Notes under the pieces: model-generated
Told to the model about the DNA's origin: nothing
The model's input: the letters and a program-made list of their open reading frames with translations, nothing else
Databases searched by the model: none
Position numbers and translations under genes: made by a program
Assembly (NCBI GenBank): GCA_009773205.1
Contig: WPAE01000004.1
Location: forward strand, 1 to 64,000
Reading direction: 5' to 3'
From: Ignavibacteria bacterium
GTDB lineage: Bacteria; Bacteroidota; Ignavibacteria; Ignavibacteriales; Melioribacteraceae
DNA length: 64,000 nucleotides
In this document: in pieces, positions 42,689 to 52,602 of the stretch
Position numbering within the stretch: position 1 is the first letter of the stretch
Layout of the letters: each line of letters opens with the position of its first letter

Positions 42689-43843
42689 CTATAATTTGCT
42701 TAATTTTTCTTTAGCTATGGTTTTATGATTTTCACTGTTACTATTCTTTATAACCCAATTATAGCAACCTCTTGCCTCAGTTTTATTACCAATTTCCAAG
42801 TATGCATTGCCAAGCATAATATAACCCCAGGAATCAAAGCCTGGGACTATTCTTTTGCCCATTAGCTCTTTCCACAGCATGATGACTTTATTGTACTCCT
42901 TCGCAGCAAAATAATATTGTGCCAAAAAAGAATACATAGTCCCAATTTCAATTTTTTCAAGATCAGAGAGTGTCTCACTTTTTGGTAAATTTATTCCTTT
43001 CGTTAACAATTTGTTACCTTCAGCAAGCATTTCTTCGTTGCCAAATTTTGCACCAAAAATGATATAATAATAATATTTACTCTCCGGAAATTCTTGAATT
43101 AATTTATCTATTATAGCAAAAGCTAAATCCCCCTTTTTTTGTCTAATATATAGATGAGCCATAATTTCCATTGCCTCATACTTAGCGAATCGCCCTTTGT
43201 TAATTACCAACTGAAAGTATTTTAATGCGTCAGCTTCTGAGCCGCTTTTTCCAAGTACCCATAGAATCGGTTTAATGTACCACGGCACATTGCTTGTGTA
43301 GAAATTGTAGAGTCCTCTACTCAAATAAGCATCACCCCAATTGGGACATAATTCAATCAATCTATCAAAGTAATCGAGACCTTTTTTACCTTCTGATATA
43401 GCTTTAAAATTTTCACCTTTGTTTGCATAATAAATTCCGATATAACCATATGCTGCACCGGTATAAAACAAGGCAGTTGTGTCGCGCTGGTTATTAATAA
43501 TCAGCTTATCACCTACACTGGCAATTTCACTAAACTCACTAAATGCAAGGTCAAGAGTATTTCCGAGATTCTCTTTTTCACTTAAAAAGCCGATTGAGAC
43601 TTTATAACCGAGTAAAATACTTTTTCTATACAGTATTATTGCGTGGAAGTATTTCCACTGTAAGGAAGAGGGATTTTCCGACTTTAATTGTTGGGTTAAA
43701 TTAATTGCCTCATCAAACAGATGGTTATAAGTTAACTTAATTACATAATCGGCAGTATCCCTGGGTAAATATTCTCGAATGTTTTGGGAAATAATATTTC
43801 CAGACAAAATAAAAAACAGAGATATCACTATATTCAATTTCAT
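42689..43843 (-). CDS. Exported TPR protein
   Basis: A 384-residue protein with a signal peptide (LNIVISLFFILSGNIISQN) and TPR-type helical repeats: LFDEAINLTQQLKSENP, TTALFYTGAAYGYIGIYYANKG, WGDAYLSRGLYNFYTSNVPWYI, ALKYFQLVINKGRFAKYEAM and IMLGNAYLEIGNKTEARGCY. The GAAYGY and GLYNFY segments match the layout of the protein at 20315-21463. It is probably periplasmic; the function is unknown. It is encoded opposite to the giant fusion gene, converging with it across an 83-base gap. Confidence 0.75.
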   Translation of the reverse strand: MKLNIVISLFFILSGNIISQNIREYLPRDTADYVIKLTYNHLFDEAINLTQQLKSENPSSLQWKYFHAIILYRKSILLGYKVSIGFLSEKENLGNTLDLAFSEFSEIASVGDKLIINNQRDTTALFYTGAAYGYIGIYYANKGENFKAISEGKKGLDYFDRLIELCPNWGDAYLSRGLYNFYTSNVPWYIKPILWVLGKSGSEADALKYFQLVINKGRFAKYEAMEIMAHLYIRQKKGDLAFAIIDKLIQEFPESKYYYYIIFGAKFGNEEMLAEGNKLLTKGINLPKSETLSDLEKIEIGTMYSFLAQYYFAAKEYNKVIMLWKELMGKRIVPGFDSWGYIMLGNAYLEIGNKTEARGCYNWVIKNSNSENHKTIAKEKLSKL

Positions 43844-44029
43844 TTTTTATCTCGATTAAATTTGTTATTTACTTTAAGTTTTATATTAATTGACTTTATA
43901 ACTTCTTTTTGTGCTCCCATTACACAAGAGCAATAAAGTAATATGGCTGCTCTTAAAAAAAGTTTTACAAAAATTTATCCTGAAAAGACTTGTAGACTGG
44001 GCAAAGAATAGGATGTATTTAGAACCTCT

Positions 44030-44683
44030 CTAAATACAAGATTTAACTATCTTAATGTACTCAGCCAATTTTTCTTCATCCAACTTTCCACCTGTTCTAA
44101 CTCCGGAGCAAATATCTACGCCGTACGGATGAACAAGTTCTACTGCGCTTTTCACATTTGCCGGATTCAAACCGCCTGCTAAGTAAACCGGAACCGAAAC
44201 ACTTTCCACTATTTGTTTGCTAAGATCCCAGTTGTGAGTTCTTCCCGTTCCACCTAATTCTTTAACAGCAAGTTTTTGATTTCCAGAATCGAGCAATAGC
44301 GCATCAGCAGTGTTGGCAGCAGTAATTGCCTCAGCAACCGAATCATCATCTATCACGTGAATTACTTGTACAACTTTTACATCGGGTAATTCACTTTTGA
44401 TATCGTCATAAGTTCCTTCTACTAAAGAATCACAAATTTGCACAGTAGAAGTTCTGCAAATTTTTAATTGCTGTACAATCTCTTCAACACTTCTTTTACT
44501 TGTAAGCAAAAAGGTATCAGTTTTTCCAGTAATAGCTTTGGAGATTTCGACTATTGTCTCAAAATCAATTACACCGGGACCGCTTGGCATTTCGGAAACA
44601 AGCCCTATTGCATCTGCGCCCTGTTTTATTGCAAGCTCTGCCTCTTGAATGCTTGAGATACAGCAGATTTTAATTTTTGTCAT
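44030..44683 (-). CDS. trpF: Phosphoribosylanthranilate isomerase-like protein
   Basis: A 217-residue TIM barrel of the TrpF family, which isomerises phosphoribosylanthranilate in tryptophan synthesis. It keeps the general-base Cys in KICCIS (family KICGIT) and the Asp in LLLDSG, and has GGTGRTHNW and the phosphate-binding AGGLNPANV and GVDICSGVRT. The conserved Gly of KICG is Cys here. No other trp gene is nearby, so it may be a stand-alone isomerase with the PriA/HisA-like problem of unknown substrate or a true TrpF encoded apart. It overlaps the acetyltransferase gene by 14 bases. Confidence 0.85.
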   Translation of the reverse strand: MTKIKICCISSIQEAELAIKQGADAIGLVSEMPSGPGVIDFETIVEISKAITGKTDTFLLTSKRSVEEIVQQLKICRTSTVQICDSLVEGTYDDIKSELPDVKVVQVIHVIDDDSVAEAITAANTADALLLDSGNQKLAVKELGGTGRTHNWDLSKQIVESVSVPVYLAGGLNPANVKSAVELVHPYGVDICSGVRTGGKLDEEKLAEYIKIVKSCI

Positions 44684-45245
44684 TATTCAGCCAGTCGCTT
44701 TTTAGTATTGAATACATTTTCATAGTACGGAATTTTCCCTTGATAAGAATTTTTTCGCGCAATGTTCCCTCGTAAACCAAACCGGCTTTTTCCATAACTT
44801 TCCACGAGCCGGTGTTTTCGTGTTCGCAATGAGATTCAATTCTATTCAAATTCAACACGCCAAATCCAAAATCAATTAAAGCTCTAAATGCTTCACTAAC
44901 AATACCGCGTCTCCAATATTTTTGCGATATTACATAGCCAACATCTCCGCAGCGATGCAAAGAAGAATAACCGCGAAGATCTATTGTTCCGATTAGTTTC
45001 TTTTCTTCCTTAAGTTCAATTCCCCAAATAATTGAATTACTGTCATTAAATTGTTGATCTGCAAAGCTGATAAACTCCGAAGAATCATTTATGCTTGTAT
45101 GCGGTTCCCAAATTAAAAAGTGAGCTGCTTCTTGAATGCAAGCATATTCAAAGATATCATTTGCATCTGCGGCGCTTAGCTTTCTTAGCTTAAGCCGCAC
45201 TGTTTCTAATTGCGGAAATTCTGTCAAGAGTTTCTCGTCATTCAT
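44670..45245 (-). CDS. GNAT family N-acetyltransferase (RimJ/RimL type)
   Basis: A 191-residue acetyltransferase. It shows the RimJ/L-type opening TVRLKLRKLSAADANDIFEYA, the strand IIWGIELKEEKKLIGTIDLR, the acetyl-CoA loop YVISQKYWRRGIVSEAFRALIDFGF and the late LNRIESHCEHENTGSWKVMEKAGL. Members acetylate protein N-termini, amino acids or antibiotics; the substrate is not evident. ATG at 45245 gives the normal family start; longer in-frame starts give an unlikely extension that crosses the neighbouring gene. Its end overlaps trpF. Confidence 0.88.
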   Translation of the reverse strand: MNDEKLLTEFPQLETVRLKLRKLSAADANDIFEYACIQEAAHFLIWEPHTSINDSSEFISFADQQFNDSNSIIWGIELKEEKKLIGTIDLRGYSSLHRCGDVGYVISQKYWRRGIVSEAFRALIDFGFGVLNLNRIESHCEHENTGSWKVMEKAGLVYEGTLREKILIKGKFRTMKMYSILKSDWLNNDKN

Positions 45246-45312
45246 ATTTTGATTACATTTAATTGTAAAATCTATGCTAAAATTAATCAGAAAATAATAT
45301 AAAGGTGAAAAA

Positions 45313-45528
45313 ATGATTTCAAAAGAATTGTTAGACATTCTATGCTGTCCCGAAACCAAAGCTGATTTGGTTCTTGATGGATACTCGCTCGTTTCGGTTG
45401 ATAAAAACTCGCGCCGAAGATACCGAATTGAAAACGACATACCGATAATGCTTATCGAAGAATCGGAAGTTTTAGATATTGAAACTTGGAAAACAATAAT
45501 GAAACAACACAATAAGCCAACCGAGTAA
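45313..45528 (+). CDS. Trm112/YcaR family protein
   Basis: A 71-residue member of the Trm112 family with the opening LLDILCCPETKADLVLDG and the later RRRYRIENDIPIMLIEESE that is diagnostic of the group. In eukaryotes Trm112 activates methyltransferases; the bacterial role is unclear. The usual four-Cys zinc site is reduced to the CCP pair. An AAAGGTG site precedes the ATG. The FAD-linked oxidase gene begins 2 bases after its stop. Confidence 0.88.
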   Translation: MISKELLDILCCPETKADLVLDGYSLVSVDKNSRRRYRIENDIPIMLIEESEVLDIETWKTIMKQHNKPTE

Positions 45529-45530
45529 AG

Positions 45531-46988
45531 ATGATTGTAAAAACCGATACCCAAGAGTTTCAGAATTACCTATCCGATGCATCCAACTACAGCGGAACTG
45601 CCGATAAAGTTTTTTTGCCGGAAACCGAAAAAGAAATAATTGAGATTGTAAAAGATGCAAATCAAACAAAAACAAGAATTACGATTTCTGGAAACGGAAC
45701 CGGCTTAAATGGCGGAAGAGTTCCCGAAGGAGGAATTGTAATTTCACTTGAAAAGCTTAACCGGATTCTTGAACTAAACACCGCCGAAAAATTTGTTAGA
45801 GCAGAGCCCGCAGTTATTTTGAAAGACTTGCAAGATTACGTTGAAGAACATAAACTTTTTTATCCACCTGATCCAACTGAGCGAAATTGTTTTATAGGCG
45901 CAACAGCAGCAACAAATTCTTCCGGCGCTAGAACATTTAAGTATGGTTCAACACGCAATTATGTTTTGGCAATCCGTGTTGTGCTTGCAAATGGAGAAAC
46001 AGTTTTTTTGGAAAGAGAAAAACAGAAAGTTGAAAATTACACTGCTAAGATTACAACCGAACAAGGGAATGTTATTTCAATTCAAGTTCCGCAGTTTGTT
46101 ATGCCAAACACAAAGAACGCTTCGGGGTACTTTTGCAAATCTGAAATGGATGCGATCGATCTCTTTATTGGCTCCGAAGGAACACTTGGAATTATTACCG
46201 AATTAAAACTTAAACTGCTCGCATATAACGATAACGTACTTTCTTGTGTTGTTTTTTTCTCTAACGAAGACGACGCATTTAATTTTATTGATGAAACAAG
46301 AGAAATTGCAAAATACAATGGCGAAATATCGGCTCGCGGCTTAGAATTTTTTGATAAGCATACATTAAATTTTCTTCGCCCGGATTACTTAGCCATTCCA
46401 CAAAACACTTGCTGCGTTTGGTTTGAACAAGAATTAGATGAAACCGAAGAACAGCTAACAGAAGCTTGGCTCGAGTTAATTGACAAACACAATGCAGATG
46501 CCGAAAAATCTTGGATTGCAGTAGATAAAAAAGAGCAGGAAAAGTTAAAGGATTTTCGACACGCAATAGCTTGGCGCGTAAACGAAGCAGTTGCCCGCCG
46601 CGCATTGAAAAAAATTGGAACCGATATTTCAGTTCCCGTTAATGTGTTCCGAAGTTTTTATAAATGGATGACAAAACTTGTTGAAGACAACAATATTGAA
46701 TACGTAGTTTACGGTCACTTTGGAGACTGCCATCCGCATTTAAATATGCTGCCTAAAGATCAAGAAGATTTTGTGAGATCGAAAGAACTTTACTTTGAAA
46801 TTTGCAAAGAAGCAGTGCGCCTTAAAGGAACAGTTTCTGCCGAGCATGGTATTGGTAAAATGAAACGCGATTATTTACTTATGATGTACGGCGAAGAAAC
46901 AATAAAACAAATGGCTAATCTGAAATCTGCTTTCGATCCAAACAGAATTTTAAATATCGGAAACATTTTTGAAGAGAAGTATCTTTAA
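45531..46988 (+). CDS. FAD-linked oxidase (GlcD/D-lactate dehydrogenase-like)
   Basis: A 485-residue flavoprotein of the vanillyl-alcohol-oxidase fold. The FAD-binding segments are GNGTGLNGGRVPEGGIVISL, DPTERNCFIGATAATNSSGARTFKYG and IDLFIGSEGTLGIITELKL. The C-terminal domain has YGHFGDCHPHLNML and the final VSAEHGIGKMKRDYL. This is the GlcD/DLD group, which oxidises D-2-hydroxy acids; no Fe-S subunit is fused or adjacent. It is coupled to the Trm112 gene upstream and is followed 7 bases later by a TPR protein gene. Confidence 0.9.
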   Translation: MIVKTDTQEFQNYLSDASNYSGTADKVFLPETEKEIIEIVKDANQTKTRITISGNGTGLNGGRVPEGGIVISLEKLNRILELNTAEKFVRAEPAVILKDLQDYVEEHKLFYPPDPTERNCFIGATAATNSSGARTFKYGSTRNYVLAIRVVLANGETVFLEREKQKVENYTAKITTEQGNVISIQVPQFVMPNTKNASGYFCKSEMDAIDLFIGSEGTLGIITELKLKLLAYNDNVLSCVVFFSNEDDAFNFIDETREIAKYNGEISARGLEFFDKHTLNFLRPDYLAIPQNTCCVWFEQELDETEEQLTEAWLELIDKHNADAEKSWIAVDKKEQEKLKDFRHAIAWRVNEAVARRALKKIGTDISVPVNVFRSFYKWMTKLVEDNNIEYVVYGHFGDCHPHLNMLPKDQEDFVRSKELYFEICKEAVRLKGTVSAEHGIGKMKRDYLLMMYGEETIKQMANLKSAFDPNRILNIGNIFEEKYL

Positions 46989-46995
46989 TAGCATA

Positions 46996-48822
46996 ATGAA
47001 AAAATACTTCTTCATACTGTTCTTATGTTTTGTTCTTACAGCGCAGGCACAAAACAATCCAAACGTTGATAACAAATTTCGGCTTGCACAGAGCTTTGAA
47101 ATGGCTGCTCAGTTTGATAAAGCTGAAACTCTCTACCGCGAATTAGCAGGTCTTCAATCATGGAATTATACATTTTTTGAATCAATCAACCGTGTTTTAA
47201 TTCTACAAAAGAAGTATAAAGAATCGGTGGAACTAATAGAAGCAAGAATAAAAGACTCGCCAAACGACACAGGCTTATATGGAATGCTAGGAACAACTTA
47301 TTTTTATTCTGATAACTTGCAGAAAGCATACGAAACTTGGGAGCGTGGAATTGCGGCAAATGCAAATTCATTTATTACTTATAGAATAATAGCTAACTCA
47401 GCAATCGAAAACCGCGCTTACGAAAAAGCAATTGAGTACTTAAAACGCGGAAAGAATATTTCTAACGATCCGTTTCCTTTTATGATTGACTTAGCAAGCA
47501 TCTATGCAATCAATATGAATTTTACAGATGCTGCTTCTGAATTGTGCGAGTTGATTTCTGTTCGACCAGATCATCTTGCAACCGCAAAAGCACGTGTTGT
47601 TAACTATATAACGCGTCCGTTAGCAGCAGAGCAAACAATCCATTCGGTTGTAAATTTTGTCCGTTCAAAAGAAACAGTGGAGTTGTTTGACTTTTTGGCT
47701 TTCGTTTATTTTCAATCTGGTAAATTTGATAAGTCTTTAGAAACAATTATTAAAGCAGAAAGAAAGTTTAAGGGAAATGGAAACACAACAATTGTATTCG
47801 CACAAGAATCTTTTAGAAACCGTCAGTTTGAAACTGCTTCGAAAGCATACAAATTTTTAATTGATAACTTTCCAAATTCTCCGCATGAAATTTATGCGCA
47901 GCTTGGTTATGCCAAAGCTCTCGAAGAAACGCTTAATGAAAAATGTAACACGCTGACCGAAAAGTGGAAACCGTTTACTTTGCCCAAAGTTTTGTTTCCC
48001 AATGATTATGAGAAAATTATAAATGCTTACAATACTTTTGTTACTAAGTACAGCACAAACGCTTCCTCAACCGAAGCACTTTTTAGAGCAGCAGAAATTT
48101 ACCGCATACGCTTGCACGAATTGAACAAAGCCGACAGCCTTTATAATTTAATAATCAGCAACGCTCCGCTTACTAATTACGCAATTGATGCAAACATAGC
48201 CTGCGGAAAAATTGCCTTGCTTCAAAACAACATTGATAAAGCTAAACGGTATTACTTTGCGGCAGAATCCAATCCAAGAATAGATCCAGCAAAATCGTTC
48301 GAGGCAAAATTCTTGTCAGCAAAAACTTCTTTCTGGAAAGGTGATTTTTCAACCGCTTCCGAAGTACTAAAAAGTTTACTACGTTTTACTTCGACAGATT
48401 TTTCCAACGATGCTCTGGAACTTTCTTTCCTAATAAACTCAACAAAGCGAGATTCAATTAATCTTGCAAAGTATGCCAAAGCCGATCTCCTTTTATTACA
48501 AAATAATTACAAACAAGCTGCTGTTGAACTTAAAACTTTAGGTGATAACGATAATCTATTTATAATAAATCAGTTCGCTAAAATGAGAATGGCAGAAATT
48601 TTTATTTCGGAGAACAATTTTTTTTCTGCGCTGCCTTTGTTAGAAAAACTTTCAAGCGATGAAAAAAATGCGATTTTTGCAGAAAAAGCAACTTTTCTGC
48701 TTGCAAGCACCTTTTTATACGGCATTGGCGATCGGGATAAAGCCATACAAACTTATCAAAAACTACTTGAAAATTTCCCAAACTCGATATATTTTGACCG
48801 TGTAAGAGATAAACTAAATTGA
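46996..48822 (+). CDS. Exported TPR repeat protein
   Basis: A 608-residue protein with a signal peptide ([18 protein letters not shown]) and a superhelix of TPR units through its length. Examples are [33 protein letters not shown]-like repeats ([17 protein letters not shown]), [16 protein letters not shown] and [17 protein letters not shown] at the C-terminus. The second half resembles tol-pal system YbgF-type repeats. It is periplasmic or outer-membrane associated; its partner is unknown. ATG at 46996 is chosen over an in-frame ATG at 46969 because it gives a clean signal peptide. Confidence 0.82.
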   Translation: MKKYFFILFLCFVLTAQAQNNPNVDNKFRLAQSFEMAAQFDKAETLYRELAGLQSWNYTFFESINRVLILQKKYKESVELIEARIKDSPNDTGLYGMLGTTYFYSDNLQKAYETWERGIAANANSFITYRIIANSAIENRAYEKAIEYLKRGKNISNDPFPFMIDLASIYAINMNFTDAASELCELISVRPDHLATAKARVVNYITRPLAAEQTIHSVVNFVRSKETVELFDFLAFVYFQSGKFDKSLETIIKAERKFKGNGNTTIVFAQESFRNRQFETASKAYKFLIDNFPNSPHEIYAQLGYAKALEETLNEKCNTLTEKWKPFTLPKVLFPNDYEKIINAYNTFVTKYSTNASSTEALFRAAEIYRIRLHELNKADSLYNLIISNAPLTNYAIDANIACGKIALLQNNIDKAKRYYFAAESNPRIDPAKSFEAKFLSAKTSFWKGDFSTASEVLKSLLRFTSTDFSNDALELSFLINSTKRDSINLAKYAKADLLLLQNNYKQAAVELKTLGDNDNLFIINQFAKMRMAEIFISENNFFSALPLLEKLSSDEKNAIFAEKATFLLASTFLYGIGDRDKAIQTYQKLLENFPNSIYFDRVRDKLN

Positions 48823-48845
48823 CTTCTAAAAAAAAACGGCTAAAA

Positions 48846-50105
48846 ATGAGCAATTCCAGAACACCGCGCAGCGTAAAATGTTCGTTTTGTGGAAGAGACG
48901 GCAGCGAAGTTACATCTATGGTTGCTGGTCCCGATGTGTACATTTGCGATTTTTGCATCAAAACAAGTGTTGATATTTTAAAAAATAATATTTCAAGCCA
49001 TCCTAAAAAAGACAGCTCGTACCACTCTTCACTAACTCCAGATTTAATCAAGAAAAGTTTGGATGAATATGTTGTAGATCAAAACAAGGCAAAGAAGGTT
49101 TTGGCAGTTGCTGTTTATAATCATTACAAAAGAGTTAATGCCAGCAACTCGCTTTTTGAAATGGATGATGTAGAAATAGAAAAAAGCAATATTCTTCTGC
49201 TCGGTCCAACCGGAGTAGGAAAAACTTTACTTGCACAGACGCTTGCAAGAATTTTGGACGTTCCATTTGCAATTGCAGATGCTACAACTTTAACAGAAGC
49301 CGGTTACGTTGGCGATGATGTTGAAACTGTTTTGGTGCGTTTGCTTCAAGCGGCAGATTACAATTTAGATAAAGCGCAAAAAGGAATTGTTTACTTAGAT
49401 GAAATAGATAAGATTGCGCGTAAAAGCGAAAGCACATCTATAACAAGAGATGTTTCTGGCGAAGGCGTTCAACAAGCGCTATTAAAAATTTTGGAGGGAA
49501 CTGTTGCCGGCGTTCCACCGCGCGGCGGAAGAAAACATCCCGAGCAAAGTTTAATAAATGTTAATACAAAAAATATCCTATTCATTTGCGGCGGCGCTTT
49601 CGATGGCATTGAAAACATTATTGCAAGCAGAATTAATAGAAATCCGATTGGCTTTGATACACACGTAAAAGAAAACCAAGATGAAATTGAACGCGATAAT
49701 CTGATCCAAAAAGCACTGCCAGAAGATTTAGTTAAATATGGGTTAATACCAGAATTAGTTGGGCGTTTGCCTATAATAGCACCGCTATCCAAACTAAATG
49801 AAAAAGCAATGAAGAATATTCTTACCGAACCGAAGAATGCTCTTGTTAAACAATATAAAAAGCTTTTCTCTTTGGAAGGAATAGAACTCGAGTTCGATAA
49901 TCTCGCGCTTGAAGAAATTGTAAAAAAAGCAGTCGAAAGAAAAACCGGCGCACGCGCGCTTCGTTCTATTGTTGAAGCTATTTTGCTCGATATTATGTAT
50001 GAGCTTCCTACAATGGAAAATGTTGATAAATGCTTAATTACACGCGATGTTGTAGCAAAGAGTGAAAAACCGGTTTACTTAGAAAGTGATAGAAAAACTG
50101 CATAA
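48846..50105 (+). CDS. clpX: ATP-dependent Clp protease ATP-binding subunit ClpX
   Basis: ClpX unfolds proteins and feeds them to ClpP. The 419-residue protein has the N-terminal zinc finger (CSFCGRDG and CDFCI), Walker A GPTGVGKT, the pore loop region [10 protein letters not shown], Walker [12 protein letters not shown], the sensor region and the IGF-like loop (NPIGFD). ATG at 48846 fits the family start; an in-frame TTG at 48819 would overlap the TPR gene. clpP is not in the window. A terminator follows. Confidence 0.97.
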   Translation: MSNSRTPRSVKCSFCGRDGSEVTSMVAGPDVYICDFCIKTSVDILKNNISSHPKKDSSYHSSLTPDLIKKSLDEYVVDQNKAKKVLAVAVYNHYKRVNASNSLFEMDDVEIEKSNILLLGPTGVGKTLLAQTLARILDVPFAIADATTLTEAGYVGDDVETVLVRLLQAADYNLDKAQKGIVYLDEIDKIARKSESTSITRDVSGEGVQQALLKILEGTVAGVPPRGGRKHPEQSLINVNTKNILFICGGAFDGIENIIASRINRNPIGFDTHVKENQDEIERDNLIQKALPEDLVKYGLIPELVGRLPIIAPLSKLNEKAMKNILTEPKNALVKQYKKLFSLEGIELEFDNLALEEIVKKAVERKTGARALRSIVEAILLDIMYELPTMENVDKCLITRDVVAKSEKPVYLESDRKTA

Positions 50106-50118
50106 ATTTTTCTCGCTT

Positions 50119-50146
50119 AGCCCGAAACTTTTCGGGCTTTTGTTTA
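50119..50146 (+). terminator. Intrinsic terminator after clpX
   Basis: AGCCCGAAA (50119-50127) pairs with TTTCGGGCT (50130-50138), followed by TTTGTTTATT, 14 bases after the clpX stop. The loop is tight, so the top pairs probably stay open. Confidence 0.88.
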
Positions 50147-50200
50147 TTGTGTACAATTGTATTTTCCAGTAACAACAACATCAACTTGGCAGCCTATTTT

Positions 50201-51457
50201 ATGAAGCAAATACAAATTATTCTGTTCTTTGCTTTTTCTACTTTAGTTATAGCTCAATCCAAGCTTCTAATATTTATGGATTTGCAGCAAACCGATCACC
50301 TTAAAGCATATGGCATAACATATAATGCATTGCAAAACGGCTCAACTGCCGATTGGCTTCTAAATTACCGCGGTGGTTCTTTTATGCTGGATTACTCTAA
50401 CGAGCTTGCTCTCAACTGCCGAATTAAAGGAGTTTCTTTTCAGTCTTTTACGCAGCAAGAAGCTGTTCAGATTTACGCCTTAGTTCAAAGCGAGGACCAA
50501 AATATGGATGTTGTTCGTTTGGAGAAAGCTCCGAATATTGCCGTTTATGTTCCGCCAAATTTTAAGCCTTGGGATGATGCCGTTACATTAGCGTTGGATT
50601 ACGCCGAAGTTAAGTATAATAAAATATGGATTGAAGAAATTTTACGAGGCGATTTAGAAAAGTACGATTGGCTTCATCTTCATCACGAAGATTTTACTGG
50701 ACAGTACGGAAAGTTTTATGCTTCTTTCAGCGAGGCTTCTTGGTATGTAGAACAACAAGTTGTTTATGAAAGAGAAGCGAAAAAACTTGGCTTCAAAAAA
50801 GTTTCTGATATGGAAAAAGCTGTTACAGCAGAAATTAAAAGATATGTTGGGCAGGGCGGATTTTTGTTTGCAATGTGTTCTGCTACAGATTCGTATGATA
50901 TTTCATTAGCAACGCAAAATGTAGATATTGCCGATAGAATGTACGATGGCGATCCGCCGGATCTTAATGCTCAAGAAAAAGTAGATTATACGCAAACTTT
51001 TGCTTTTGAGAATTTTAAGATTGAGATGAACCCGTTAGTTTACGAATACAGCGATATTGATATCTCTCCACTAGAAATTGGGCCTGAGCAGAACGATTAT
51101 TTTACTTTATTCGATTTCTCTGCAAAGTATGATCCCGTTCCAACTATGCTTACGCAAAATCATTTAAGCGTAATACGCGGGTTTATGGGGCAGACATCTA
51201 TGTTTAGAAAGAAGTTGATTAAGAACTCAGCAATTATTCTTGGTGAGCGAGCCGGCACAGACCAGGTAAAATATATTCACGGAAATTTTGGAAGAGGAAC
51301 ATTTACTTTTTACGGCGGGCACGATCCGGAAGATTATCAACACGCCGTTGGCGATCCGCCAACAGATTTATCATTGTTCAAAAACTCTCCCGGCTACCGT
51401 TTAATTTTGAACAACATTCTTTTTCCCGCCGCAAAGAAAAAAGAACAAAAGACTTGA
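50201..51457 (+). CDS. Exported protein of the 'asparagine synthetase B'-annotated family
   Basis: This 418-residue protein has a signal peptide (KQIQIILFFAFSTLVIAQ) and begins its mature part with the LLIFMDLQQTDHLKAYGI and DWLLNYRGGSF motifs. These are typical of a Bacteroidota family often named asparagine synthetase B. It has no N-terminal Cys2 glutaminase and no PP-loop ATP site, so that name should not be trusted. Later segments (GGFLFAMCSATDSYD, FGRGTFTFYGGHDPEDYQH) suggest a glutamine-amidotransferase-like fold. It is probably periplasmic; the function is unknown. Confidence 0.7.
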   Translation: MKQIQIILFFAFSTLVIAQSKLLIFMDLQQTDHLKAYGITYNALQNGSTADWLLNYRGGSFMLDYSNELALNCRIKGVSFQSFTQQEAVQIYALVQSEDQNMDVVRLEKAPNIAVYVPPNFKPWDDAVTLALDYAEVKYNKIWIEEILRGDLEKYDWLHLHHEDFTGQYGKFYASFSEASWYVEQQVVYEREAKKLGFKKVSDMEKAVTAEIKRYVGQGGFLFAMCSATDSYDISLATQNVDIADRMYDGDPPDLNAQEKVDYTQTFAFENFKIEMNPLVYEYSDIDISPLEIGPEQNDYFTLFDFSAKYDPVPTMLTQNHLSVIRGFMGQTSMFRKKLIKNSAIILGERAGTDQVKYIHGNFGRGTFTFYGGHDPEDYQHAVGDPPTDLSLFKNSPGYRLILNNILFPAAKKKEQKT

Positions 51458-51514
51458 TCCTGAATTCTGGATATCAAGAATCCACAACATAAATTTTGCA
51501 TCTAAAGAGGTACA

Positions 51515-52177
51515 ATGAGATATGTAAAATTTAAAAACTGCAAAGAACAAGTTCCAATTGGAAAGTTAGTATGCGTTGGACGCAATTACGCCGCACACGC
51601 AAAAGAACTTGGCGGAGAGGCATCAACCGAGTTTCCAATTATTTTTCTTAAACCGGCATCAAACGTAATTTTTTCGGGCAATAAAGTTATTCATCCGCCA
51701 TACTCAGAAAATCTTCACTACGAAGTTGAATTGGTTCTTTACATCGGCGAAGACATAAAAAACGGAAATGATGAACAAGCTGAAAAAGCAATTTATGGAT
51801 ATACAGTTGGACTTGATATGACTTTGCGCGATCTACAATTTGAGTTTAAGGAGAAAGGTGAACCGTGGACTTTAGCAAAATGTTTTGATACAGCGGCGGT
51901 TCTTGGTGAGGTTATATTAAAAAGTGAGCACACTCTTCGCGGAGATGAAAATATTTCGCTTTCTGTTAATGGTTTAACAAAGCAGAGTACTTCTATTTCC
52001 AATATGATCTTCAACGCTGTTCAGTGTGTTAAGCATATTTCATCCAGGATGACTTTGGAAAAGGGAGATTTAATTTTTACCGGAACTCCAGAAGGCGTTG
52101 GAAGAGTTGTTCCGGGAGATAAGTTATATGGACAAATTGAAAACATTGCCACAATTGAAACAACAATAATTAAATAG
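51515..52177 (+). CDS. Fumarylacetoacetate hydrolase family protein
   Basis: A 220-residue enzyme of the FAH family (hydratase/hydrolase/decarboxylase of dicarbonyl acids). Motifs are VGRNYAAHAKELG, the metal site in LHYEVELVLYIG, TVGLDMTLRDLQ and the C-terminal GDLIFTGTPEGVGRVVPGD. Small single-domain members often act as oxaloacetate or acylpyruvate hydrolases. AGAGG lies before the ATG. The FmdB-type protein gene follows 16 bases later. Confidence 0.9.
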   Translation: MRYVKFKNCKEQVPIGKLVCVGRNYAAHAKELGGEASTEFPIIFLKPASNVIFSGNKVIHPPYSENLHYEVELVLYIGEDIKNGNDEQAEKAIYGYTVGLDMTLRDLQFEFKEKGEPWTLAKCFDTAAVLGEVILKSEHTLRGDENISLSVNGLTKQSTSISNMIFNAVQCVKHISSRMTLEKGDLIFTGTPEGVGRVVPGDKLYGQIENIATIETTIIK

Positions 52178-52193
52178 ATAATCGGGAGTTTAT

Positions 52194-52442
52194 ATGCCAA
52201 TTTTTGAATACAAGTGTAACAACTGCGGAAAAAAATTTGATGTCTTGCATAAATCCAGCACAAATATGGCAGAAGTAGTTTGTCCGGATTGCCAATCCAA
52301 GAGTTCTAAGAAACTGCTTTCAACATTCAGCGCTTCTGTTTCTTCTTCGGGATTCGATGGAGGCGCTTCTTGCAGCGATGGAAGCTGCGGAGTTCCTTCC
52401 TACGGCGGCGGCTGTGCAAGCGGTATGTGCGGATTAAATTAA
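52194..52442 (+). CDS. FmdB-family zinc ribbon protein
   Basis: An 82-residue protein with the FmdB/CxxC_CxxC_SSSS zinc ribbon: PIFEYKCNNCGKKFDVL, VVCPDCQSK and the serine run SASVSSSG. The tail is rich in Cys, Gly and Ser (SCSDGSCG, GGCASGMCG) and could bind a second metal. The family is thought to be regulatory, but its role is unproven. CGGGAG precedes the ATG. Likely cotranscribed with the FAH gene. Confidence 0.85.
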   Translation: MPIFEYKCNNCGKKFDVLHKSSTNMAEVVCPDCQSKSSKKLLSTFSASVSSSGFDGGASCSDGSCGVPSYGGGCASGMCGLN

Positions 52443-52469
52443 CATATGGGCGCCTCTAAAAACTAAAAA

Positions 52470-52585
52470 TGCTTGTCATTCTGAGGAGCGGAGCGACGAA
52501 GAATCTCCATTTTTCTTTCTAAAAGCTAAACGAAGATTCTTCATCCAGGTCTTTGTAGTGATAGGTCTCAGACCTATCACTACTA
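52470..52585. repeat. Palindromic repeat cluster (GAAGAATCT arms, 29-bp palindrome)
   Basis: GTCATTCTGAGGAGCGGAGC is followed by GAAGAATCT, whose reverse complement AGATTCTTC lies about 40 bases later. A perfect palindrome follows: GTAGTGATAGGTCT (52555-52568), one C, AGACCTATCACTAC (52570-52583). These are known types of dispersed repeats in Bacteroidota-like genomes and fill the gap between two convergent genes. Confidence 0.75.
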
Positions 52586-52602
52586 CTACAGAACGCCATA
52601 GA

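Noticed and set aside
45246-45554. N-terminal extension of the acetyltransferase
   Set aside because: The longer frame runs antisense over the Trm112 gene, and the GNAT family begins at the ATG at 45245.
50201-51457. Functional asparagine synthetase
   Set aside because: No glutaminase Cys at position 2, no ATP PP-loop, and a signal peptide is present.
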